A DNA stretch of 8,038 nt from CAZYEI01 sp964646425 (GTDB taxonomy: Bacteria; Bacillota_I; Bacilli_A; RFN20; JAISJY01). The translations under genes and the position numbers were made by a program. Positions 1 through 6,082 of this stretch are shown here, one piece after another. Under the pieces are notes generated by a model. That model was not told where the DNA came from. It saw nothing but the letters and a program-made list of their open reading frames with translations, and did not search any database. The first letter of the stretch is position 1. Every line of letters begins with the position of its first letter. The stretch spans positions 1 through 8,038 of the forward strand of contig CAZYEI010000052.1 in NCBI GenBank assembly GCA_964646425.1, written 5' to 3'.

Positions 1-40
1 AAGAAAAATTAAAATTAAATTAATAAAAACAATTTATTCA

Positions 41-535
41 ATGAAGGTCAATCCCGAAAGCTATCAAAAATATTTTGATTATTTTAAGCTCAATTTTACA
101 TTTATTCCTGATAAAGTAATTTTAGATCAATTATTAATTGATTATAACACATTAAACATGTTAAAAAATAAATTATATAAGATAAATAATTTTGATGAAT
201 TAGTAAAATTGAGTGCACCAAAAAATTTTCAATTTTCTTCTTTCTTTAAATCAATTACTTCATGTCTTATTTTTTATGATAAGCAGTTTATCGAAGAAGA
301 AAATAAGCTCTTTATTAAATGTTTAGGTTTTAATAAAGTTGGCTCTTCAATAATTAGATTTTATAATAATTCTACAACTGATTCATGGAAAATCCAAACA
401 AAAATAAATCCTTCAAATTCAACGCTAGAAAAGTGTCAATTAAATTTTGAACTTTTCTATTCATATTTATTTAATAATAAATATAATTCCAATACTGATT
501 TATATATTTTTCCTATAAAATACGACAAAAAATAA
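41..535 (+). CDS. Hypothetical protein, 164 aa, possibly 5'-incomplete
   Basis: I do not recognise this protein. It is rich in Asn, Lys, Phe and Tyr, looks soluble, and has no signal peptide or convincing membrane segment; the longest hydrophobic run (SCLIFY, around residues 74-79) is too short. The N-terminal 60 residues look helical (MKVNPESYQKYFDYFKL), and the second half looks more beta-rich. No zinc ligand cluster, Walker motif or nuclease signature is visible. The ATG at 41 is the first ATG in frame, but no Shine-Dalgarno sequence precedes it and the frame has no stop back to the left edge, so the true start could lie outside the window. Against that, bases 1-40 contain only three G or C, which looks intergenic. 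It ends 63 bases before jetA on the same strand. Any functional link to jetABC is inference from position only. Confidence 0.6.
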   Translation: MKVNPESYQKYFDYFKLNFTFIPDKVILDQLLIDYNTLNMLKNKLYKINNFDELVKLSAPKNFQFSSFFKSITSCLIFYDKQFIEEENKLFIKCLGFNKVGSSIIRFYNNSTTDSWKIQTKINPSNSTLEKCQLNFELFYSYLFNNKYNSNTDLYIFPIKYDKK

Positions 536-537
536 CA

Positions 538-559
538 AAAAAATAATGATTTATTTTTT
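538..559 (+). terminator. Weak AT-only hairpin after the hypothetical gene
   Basis: A 9-base-pair inverted repeat (538-546 with 551-559, loop TGAT) lies three bases after the TAA stop of the upstream gene, and its 3' arm ends in six T. It contains no G-C pairs, so it would be a weak terminator and could arise by chance in such AT-rich DNA. Confidence 0.25.
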
Positions 560-563
560 AATA

Positions 564-569
564 TATGAT
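564..569 (+). promoter_or_regulatory. Candidate -10 element for the jetABC operon
   Basis: TATGAT matches five of six positions of the sigma-A -10 consensus TATAAT and lies in the gap before jetA, 35 bases before the chosen start. No good TTGACA-like -35 box is seen at the expected spacing, so this is tentative. An overlapping alternative is TAAAAT at 569-574. If real, transcription would start near 576 and give a short leader of about 20 bases with no room for a riboswitch. Confidence 0.35.
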
Positions 570-584
570 AAAATGATTTATAGT

Positions 585-591
585 GAGGTGA
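585..591 (+). promoter_or_regulatory. Ribosome binding site that decides the jetA start
   Basis: GAGGTGA is a strong Shine-Dalgarno sequence. It lies 7 bases before the GTG at 599 but only 1 base before the in-frame TTG at 593, which is too close for initiation. This favours GTG 599. An in-frame TGA at 584-586 excludes any start further upstream. Confidence 0.75.
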
Positions 592-598
592 TTTGTCA

Positions 599-2011
599 GT
601 GGAATTGTTTAATGTATTACAACCAAGTATGTTTGGTTTATTAACATCCAAAAATCGTGACATATATTTATCCTCTCTTTTTGTTTTAAGAAAATCATTT
701 TTACAAGAGTTCAATATCGAAAAAGAAAAATTGATTAATCAAATTGCTGCTCATATTGAAAAAAACTATTCAAATGTTGAAGTGAATGATGATACAGACG
801 ATGAAAATATTAATAAAACATATCTAGGTAAAGAACCTAGAAATTTTGCAACTTTTATCGTAAAAAAATTTGAAGAGACTGGATGGATTGAAAGCGAATA
901 TAATAAAACTGCAAAATTTAAAGAAAACATTATGCTTCCTCCTTATTCTGTGAAGCTTTTAAATGTACTTTATGAAATTGATAACGAAAGCGATACTCCT
1001 TATACTTCGCATGTATATAAAATATATTCTAGTTTATATAGTGCTGATGTCGGAAAATCCGATTTTTTATCAGTTGCACTTTTTAACGCATTTGATGAGA
1101 TGCTTAATCTTTTAAATGCATTAAAAGTTTTAAATCATGATTTGCGCCGCCGATATAGAAAAATCACATCAATGACTGCTTCAAGCGAAATTCTTGCTGA
1201 ACACTTTGATGACTATCAAAAGAAAATTGTTGAAGATATTTTTATTCCTTTAAAAACAAAAGATTCGGTTGCTCGTTTTAAAGGATTAATTATTGAAATT
1301 TTAATTAGATGGATGCGTTCTCCTTCTAAACTTGAAGAGATGGGAAAACAATCATTTTTATCTGGCAAATATCAAAGCATTGATGAAGCAAAAAATGAAT
1401 GTTTTAATACAATGCAAAAAATTAGTGAAGGAATTGAAGAAGCCCAAACTCTTTTAGATGAAATCGATGAACGTAATACAGTTTATATTGCTACTGTTAC
1501 TCAAAAAATTAAGCATTTACTTAACACAAACAAAACAAGCAAAAAACGTTTAAACTCAATTATATCTAGATTTGCAACTTCGAAAGATGAAGTATTTGAT
1601 TTTGAAAAAATATCAAATGTTATAGGACTTGATTCTCAAGGTTATATCAATGAAGGCTCTTTATTTGTTAGAGCTACTGCAGAGAGATTAGAATTTAGTG
1701 AGCCTGCGCCTATTGATTTGAGCGATGATTTCCAACCAGAAACTAATTCATTTGTTGAAGATTCAATGAATAGTCCATTTACATCAAAAAATGTTGTTAA
1801 TTATTTAGATAAGATTATGGGAAAACGCTTGGAATTCAAAATTGATGAATGGGATTTAAAAGATGATAAAGAATTAATTATTGCAATTTTATCTACAATT
1901 CGAGGATATGATAGTAATGTGTTTTATACATCTGAAGTAAATGATGCAATAAGAATTAAAAATAATTGTTATAATGTTCCAAATACAATATTTAGAAGGA
2001 GGAAAGGATAA
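599..2011 (+). CDS. jetA: JetA, kleisin subunit of Wadjet-type SMC complex (MksF-like)
   Basis: This is the kleisin that bridges the two ATPase heads of the JetC dimer and recruits JetB to form a ring around DNA in the cytoplasm. At 470 aa from GTG 599 it is of usual length for the Bacillota JetA family (formerly DUF5716, by recall). The N-terminal part begins ELFNVLQPSMFGLLTSKNRDIYL, a form of the N-terminus I associate with this family. A winged-helix-like segment follows at about residues 80-115 (NFATFIVKKFEETGWIE, then a basic wing), after an acidic linker near 60-75 (NDDTDDEN). A long helical middle at about 120-340 has charged heptad-like stretches. The C-terminal domain at about 390-470 should be the second winged helix, contacting the other JetC head, and ends in a basic RRRKG tail. 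The frame is intact and base composition matches the neighbours. Identity rests on sequence resemblance plus position directly before jetB and jetC. Confidence 0.88.
   Translation: MELFNVLQPSMFGLLTSKNRDIYLSSLFVLRKSFLQEFNIEKEKLINQIAAHIEKNYSNVEVNDDTDDENINKTYLGKEPRNFATFIVKKFEETGWIESEYNKTAKFKENIMLPPYSVKLLNVLYEIDNESDTPYTSHVYKIYSSLYSADVGKSDFLSVALFNAFDEMLNLLNALKVLNHDLRRRYRKITSMTASSEILAEHFDDYQKKIVEDIFIPLKTKDSVARFKGLIIEILIRWMRSPSKLEEMGKQSFLSGKYQSIDEAKNECFNTMQKISEGIEEAQTLLDEIDERNTVYIATVTQKIKHLLNTNKTSKKRLNSIISRFATSKDEVFDFEKISNVIGLDSQGYINEGSLFVRATAERLEFSEPAPIDLSDDFQPETNSFVEDSMNSPFTSKNVVNYLDKIMGKRLEFKIDEWDLKDDKELIIAILSTIRGYDSNVFYTSEVNDAIRIKNNCYNVPNTIFRRRKG
1996..2008 (+). promoter_or_regulatory. Ribosome binding site of jetB inside the jetA 3' end
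   Basis: AAGGAGG followed by AAAGGA gives two overlapping Shine-Dalgarno options, 11 and 5 bases before the ATG at 2014. Both lie within the last codons of jetA, where they also encode its basic RRRKG tail, which implies close translational coupling of the two subunits. Confidence 0.75.
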
Positions 2012-2013
2012 TT

Positions 2014-2634
2014 ATGTGGTTAGAAAAATATCAAAAGTTATCCTCTATTGATAGAGATAAATTCGGTGAATTAGCAAATGAACTTTTGAATAAAAATTTT
2101 ATTCTTGCATATCATTATGACAATAAAAATAGAGTTCGTCGTCCTAATTCAAATTATAATTTTATTGTTAGAAATTTTGAAATCTTTGAAAATTATTTTA
2201 AAATGACTCATTATAAACTAGAAAGAGACGACAATTATCATGTTATCTCTTTAGCGAATGAATTAGGTTATAATCATCAAAAAATGGATAAATTTACTAC
2301 TCTGTTTTTATTAACATTAAGATTAATGTATGATGAAGCCAAAGAACAAGCAGCAACAAGTGAAGTTGTTTACACTACTACATCACAAATTATTTATAAA
2401 ATGATTGATTTAAAATTAATTGATAAAAAGCCAACAATTAAAGCAACTGTTGATGTACTTCGTTTTATGATATCACATAATATTATTACAAAAATAGATA
2501 AATCACTTGATGATTTTTCAGCAAATCTTGTAATTCTTCCAACAATTTTATTTGTAATTAGCAATGAAAAGATTAATGCCATTTTCCAAATTATGTTTAA
2601 ACGTGATGAAAATGGACAAGAAATCGAATTATAA
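2014..2634 (+). CDS. jetB: JetB, KITE subunit of Wadjet-type SMC complex (MksE-like, DUF4194)
   Basis: This is the small dimerising KITE (tandem winged-helix) subunit that binds the middle of the JetA kleisin and helps load DNA into the SMC ring. The 206-aa length fits the DUF4194/MksE family. Its most recognisable stretch is K93-E108 (KFTTLFLLTLRLMYDE), the conserved helix of DUF4194, preceded by a beta hairpin region that ends YHVISLANELG (about residues 75-85). The second half carries another winged-helix pattern: a helix around DLKLIDKKPTIKATVDVLRFM, then IITKIDKS and a strand ending in NLVILPTILFVIS. The protein is soluble, with no catalytic motif expected or seen. It starts 2 bases after the jetA stop and ends 14 bases before jetC, so the three are surely co-transcribed and probably made in balanced amounts. 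Confidence 0.9.
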   Translation: MWLEKYQKLSSIDRDKFGELANELLNKNFILAYHYDNKNRVRRPNSNYNFIVRNFEIFENYFKMTHYKLERDDNYHVISLANELGYNHQKMDKFTTLFLLTLRLMYDEAKEQAATSEVVYTTTSQIIYKMIDLKLIDKKPTIKATVDVLRFMISHNIITKIDKSLDDFSANLVILPTILFVISNEKINAIFQIMFKRDENGQEIEL

Positions 2635-2641
2635 AGGGAGG
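2635..2641 (+). promoter_or_regulatory. Ribosome binding site of jetC
   Basis: AGGGAGG begins immediately after the jetB TAA stop and is 7 bases before the ATG at 2649, a near-ideal arrangement. Confidence 0.75.
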
Positions 2642-2648
2642 TATATCA

Positions 2649-5600
2649 ATGAAATTATTAAAAAAATTGCAATTGGTTAACTGGCATTATTTTACATTTG
2701 AAACACTTGATTTAGGCGTAATTAATTTTTTAACCGGAAAAAATGCTTCAGGTAAAACAACCATTATTGATGCACTTCAACTTATAATGCTTGGAGATAC
2801 AACAGGACATTCGTTTAATAAATCTGCTTCAGATAAATCATCTCGTACTTTAAATGGCTATTTGAGATGCGAAATTGGTAATGATGAAAATGGAAATATT
2901 TCTTATTTAAGAAAAGGTCATTTTTTTAATTATGTTGTTGCTGAAATTTTTGATGATGTTGAAAATAAATCATTTACAATGGGATGTGCCTTTGAATGTT
3001 TTGATGATTTAAATTATAATTATAAGTTTTTTTCATATAATGAAAAATTACCATCATCATTATTTGTAATTGGTAGACAACCCGTTGAATTAAAAAAATT
3101 AAGAGAATATATCTTTGAAGAATTTTCTGAAAAAGGAACCAATTTAGACTTTGTTACATTTGAAACAAACACATCTTATCGTGAATTTTTGAAACACTCT
3201 TTTGGCGATATTGGTTCAAATTACTTTTCATTATTCAAAAAAGCAATTCCTTTCTCTCCAATTACTAATATTGAATCATTTATTACAGATTACGTTTGTG
3301 ATGTTCGTAACAATATTGACATTACATCAATGCAAGAAAATATTAGAAATTATACACAATTAGAGCAAGAAGCTGCAGTATTAAAAGAACGTGTTACTCA
3401 ATTAGCTAATATTTGTGAATTACATGAAAATTGGTATACGCAAAAAGAAAATCTTGCAATTAAAAGATATGTAAAATATCGTGCTCAAAAACATATTAGA
3501 GCAAAACAACTTGATAACCTTAAAAGCAAACTAGAAGAAGTTACTGATTCCTTACATGACTATGAAGAAATATTGGATTCATGTCGCAAAAAATTAAGTG
3601 AGTATCAAGCTAAGAAAGAAAAATTGTTAATTGAGAAAGCATCAAGCAGTGACTTCAAACAAAGATCTCTTCTTGAGCAACAAGAAACAGAGCTAAATAA
3701 TAAAATTAAGGATGTCTATGATCGTATTGATTTTGTTGTTTCAATTTTAAATGATTTAAAATCAAGATGGAATAAATCACTTGATACATTAAATTCAACA
3801 ATCTATAGTTCTAATTTTGAAGAAATAAAAAATAATATTCTTGTTCTTAAACAATTATTTGCTTCTTTAAATGTTACAAAAAATTCTCTAGCAGAATTGA
3901 CACATGAACAATTATTTAAAATACAAGAAGCTATTAATGTATTTAAAGATAATATTTCAAATGAAATCAGAAAATTTAGAAGCGAAGCAAGATTATTACA
4001 AGATCAAATCGATGATTTAAAAATGGAAGTAAATACTTTAAAAGAAGGAAAAAAGAACTATGATTCACGATTAATTAAACTTCGTGATTTAATCCAAGAT
4101 GGATTATATGAAAAACATGGTAGAACAGTTGAAGTCCATATTTTAGCTGATTTACTTGAAATTAAGCATGAATTATGGAGACGCCCTATCGAAACATATT
4201 TAGGACCTCAAAGATTTTATCTTTTCCTAGATGAAGAATATTTTAATGATGCCTTAGTCATTTATAATCAATACAAAGATGAATATAATTTAAATGATTT
4301 CGGTATTGTAGACTCAGAAAAGATTTTAAAAGTTCAATCTCACCTTGAAAAAGGATGTCTAGCAGAAGAAATTTCAACGTCAAATAAATATGCACGTAAA
4401 TTTATTGATAATCTACTAGGAACATTAATAAAATGCGATGATGTACGAGAATTACGTAAGTATAGACGTTCAATTACATCATCAGGTATGATATATCAAA
4501 ACTTTGTAGCCCGCCAATTAAACTTAAATCGTACTATTCCATTTATTGGAAATAATGCATCCAAAAATATCTTAAATTCTAAAGAACACGAAATAAAAGA
4601 TTTAACTAAAGATTTGGATAATTATCTAAATCTTATTTCTCAATTTGAAATTGCAAATCAAAATGAAATTATTTCTACAAATGAAATTAACAATTTAATG
4701 AATACAATTACGAGTTGCAAAGAAGTTAGTTTACTAGAAGATGAATACGATAGCATAAAAAATAGATTAAAAGCATTCGGTAGCGATATTTATTTTGTTC
4801 AAATTGATAAAGATTTAGCTAATGTTGATTTAAAAATTACTGAATTAAAATCTGAAGAAGAAAATTTAATATCATCTCTAACACAATGTAAGATGGATAT
4901 TGATTCTTTAACTACAAATGAAATTCCTACAGCAACACAAGCCCTTGAAGAAATTAGTTCAATTATGGACTCTGAATTCAAAAAAGTTGAAACAAAGTCA
5001 AATGGTGAAGCGTTATTCCTTGATGAACTAGCCATTCATAGAAGCCCGAATATCATTTTTACAAATTATAATTCTCAATTAGAACTTGTCGAAAATCATA
5101 TTAATAATTTATATTCAAAATTATTACAAGCAAGAATGGCATACAATACTCAATTTAAAACTGATTATGAAGCCACTTTAGAAGATAATGAAGCCTATAA
5201 AAAAGAATATACATTCTTATCCGAATCTAAAATAGCTGAATATGAAGAAAAAATAACTAAAGCTAAGGAAACCGCATTAATTCAATTTAAAGATAATTTT
5301 TTAGCAAAATTAAAATCTAACTTTGATACTGTTAAATTACAAATAAATAATCTTAATCACGCTTTAGCAAATTCAAAATTTGGAAATGACTCATACACAT
5401 TTACTATGACTCCAAGAAATGATTATCGTGCATATTATGATATGATTAATGATCCTCTTTTACTTGAAGGAGAAAGTATTTTTTCTGATTCATTCCAAGA
5501 AAAATATCATGATGTAATTGATGAATTATTTGGTGCTATAACATATGTTGATTATTTAAGTACTGATACAAGAGCAGATATTGAAGAAAATATTGCAAGA

Positions 5601-6002
5601 TATACTGATTATCGTTCTTATTTAAAATTTGATTTATTAGTAACTGATCAAAACGGAAAAGTTGAACATTTATCAAGAAGTTTAACAAAAAAATCAGGTG
5701 GAGAAACACAAACTCCATTCTACATTTCTATTTTAGCTTCATTCTCACAACTATATAAAATAAATGAAGGCAAAGATCATAATAATACTATTAGATTAAT
5801 TGTTTTTGATGAAGCATTTTCAAAAATGGATAGTGAAAGAATTACTGAATCAGTAAAATTATTAAAAAATTATGGTCTGCAAGCAATTATTGCCGCACCA
5901 CCTGAAAAGATGCCGGATATTGTTCCTTTAGTTGATGAAACATTATGTGTTGTTCGTAAGAACCATACATCTCATGTACATAACTATCAAAAAGAACGCT
6001 AG
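2649..6002 (+). CDS. jetC: JetC, SMC-like ATPase of Wadjet-type complex (MksB-like)
   Basis: This is the motor subunit: two copies dimerise, bind ATP between their heads and extrude DNA loops. It has 1117 aa, a usual size for the family. The N-terminal head starts LLKKLQLVNWHYFTFETL and carries the Walker A motif G30-T37 (GKNASGKT), then LGDTTGHSFNKSASDKSSRTLNGYLR, a stretch I associate with Bacillota JetC. Coiled-coil arm 1 covers about residues 225-485; a hinge-like globular part lies at about 490-640 (RTVEVHILADLL at 492, LGPQRFYLFLD at 518); arm 2 covers about 640-930. The C-terminal head holds the ABC signature S1016-GGETQT, Walker B R-LIVFDE with D1054 and E1055, and D-loop-like FSKMDSER. 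The switch region reads AIIAAPPEKMPDI, without the H-loop histidine of classical ABC ATPases. All the visible nucleotide-handling motifs are present, arguing for an active ATPase. It is the last gene of the operon; the expected jetD does not follow. Confidence 0.93.
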   Translation: MKLLKKLQLVNWHYFTFETLDLGVINFLTGKNASGKTTIIDALQLIMLGDTTGHSFNKSASDKSSRTLNGYLRCEIGNDENGNISYLRKGHFFNYVVAEIFDDVENKSFTMGCAFECFDDLNYNYKFFSYNEKLPSSLFVIGRQPVELKKLREYIFEEFSEKGTNLDFVTFETNTSYREFLKHSFGDIGSNYFSLFKKAIPFSPITNIESFITDYVCDVRNNIDITSMQENIRNYTQLEQEAAVLKERVTQLANICELHENWYTQKENLAIKRYVKYRAQKHIRAKQLDNLKSKLEEVTDSLHDYEEILDSCRKKLSEYQAKKEKLLIEKASSSDFKQRSLLEQQETELNNKIKDVYDRIDFVVSILNDLKSRWNKSLDTLNSTIYSSNFEEIKNNILVLKQLFASLNVTKNSLAELTHEQLFKIQEAINVFKDNISNEIRKFRSEARLLQDQIDDLKMEVNTLKEGKKNYDSRLIKLRDLIQDGLYEKHGRTVEVHILADLLEIKHELWRRPIETYLGPQRFYLFLDEEYFNDALVIYNQYKDEYNLNDFGIVDSEKILKVQSHLEKGCLAEEISTSNKYARKFIDNLLGTLIKCDDVRELRKYRRSITSSGMIYQNFVARQLNLNRTIPFIGNNASKNILNSKEHEIKDLTKDLDNYLNLISQFEIANQNEIISTNEINNLMNTITSCKEVSLLEDEYDSIKNRLKAFGSDIYFVQIDKDLANVDLKITELKSEEENLISSLTQCKMDIDSLTTNEIPTATQALEEISSIMDSEFKKVETKSNGEALFLDELAIHRSPNIIFTNYNSQLELVENHINNLYSKLLQARMAYNTQFKTDYEATLEDNEAYKKEYTFLSESKIAEYEEKITKAKETALIQFKDNFLAKLKSNFDTVKLQINNLNHALANSKFGNDSYTFTMTPRNDYRAYYDMINDPLLLEGESIFSDSFQEKYHDVIDELFGAITYVDYLSTDTRADIEENIARYTDYRSYLKFDLLVTDQNGKVEHLSRSLTKKSGGETQTPFYISILASFSQLYKINEGKDHNNTIRLIVFDEAFSKMDSERITESVKLLKNYGLQAIIAAPPEKMPDIVPLVDETLCVVRKNHTSHVHNYQKER

Positions 6003-6005
6003 CTT

Positions 6006-6036
6006 AAAAGGTATGATTATTTTCATACCTTTTTTT
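6006..6036 (+). terminator. Intrinsic terminator of the jetABC operon
   Basis: A perfect 11-base-pair stem (6006-6016 with 6023-6033, core GGTATGA/TCATACC) has a 6-base loop and a T tract running 6030-6036. It starts three bases after the jetC TAG stop, so transcription of the operon should end here and not enter asnB. Confidence 0.88.
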
Positions 6037-6063
6037 CACCTCTTTAATTGATAGACATATAAT
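6035..6063 (+). promoter_or_regulatory. Probable asnB promoter
   Basis: A perfect -10 box TATAAT lies at 6058-6063. TTCACC at 6035-6040 matches four of six -35 positions with a 17-base spacer and overlaps the end of the terminator T tract. Transcription would start near 6070, directly at the ribosome binding site, leaving almost no leader, so no T-box or riboswitch can precede this gene. TTGATA at 6048-6053 looks like a -35 box but has no usable -10 at the right distance. Confidence 0.5.
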
Positions 6064-6070
6064 AATTATA

Positions 6071-6077
6071 AAGGTGA
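6071..6077 (+). promoter_or_regulatory. Ribosome binding site that decides the asnB start
   Basis: AAGGTGA is 5 bases before the ATG at 6083. The longer in-frame GTG start at 6074 lies inside this site and so cannot be the real start. Confidence 0.8.
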
Positions 6078-6082
6078 TTATT

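Larger units (their letters stand above)
599..6036 (+). other. jetABC operon (Wadjet/MksBEF-type SMC complex) without jetD
   Basis: Three co-oriented genes are packed with gaps of 2 and 14 bases, each behind a good ribosome binding site, and closed by an intrinsic terminator at 6006-6036. Kleisin, KITE, SMC is the standard order of Wadjet JetA-JetB-JetC and of MksF-MksE-MksB. The usual fourth gene, jetD/mksG (Toprim nuclease), is absent: only 80 bases separate jetC from asnB, and they hold a terminator and a promoter. No jetD fragment is visible there or in the window upstream of jetA. Confidence 0.85.

Noticed and set aside
41..535. First gene as a JetD fragment or displaced jetD
   Set aside because: No Toprim acidic motifs (Glu then DxD) or DUF3322-like sequence is seen, and it is far shorter than a JetD protein of about 400 residues.
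457..714. 85-aa minus-strand reading frame across the end of the first gene and the start of jetA
   Set aside because: It overlaps two better-supported plus-strand genes and the jetA promoter/RBS region, and its translation is low-complexity and matches nothing I know.
2394..2582. 62-aa minus-strand frame inside jetB
   Set aside because: Entirely antisense to the conserved jetB gene; its hydrophobic look is the mirror of AT-rich codons, not a membrane protein.
4799..5718. Minus-strand frames at 4799-5035 and 5536-5718 inside jetC
   Set aside because: Both lie antisense to coiled-coil and head-domain coding sequence of jetC; Tyr/Leu/Gln/Asn-rich translation is typical of antisense shadows in AT-rich genes.
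6003..6082. Hidden remnant of jetD or a small RNA between jetC and asnB
   Set aside because: The 80 bases are fully accounted for by a terminator, promoter and ribosome binding site; no coding remnant is visible.
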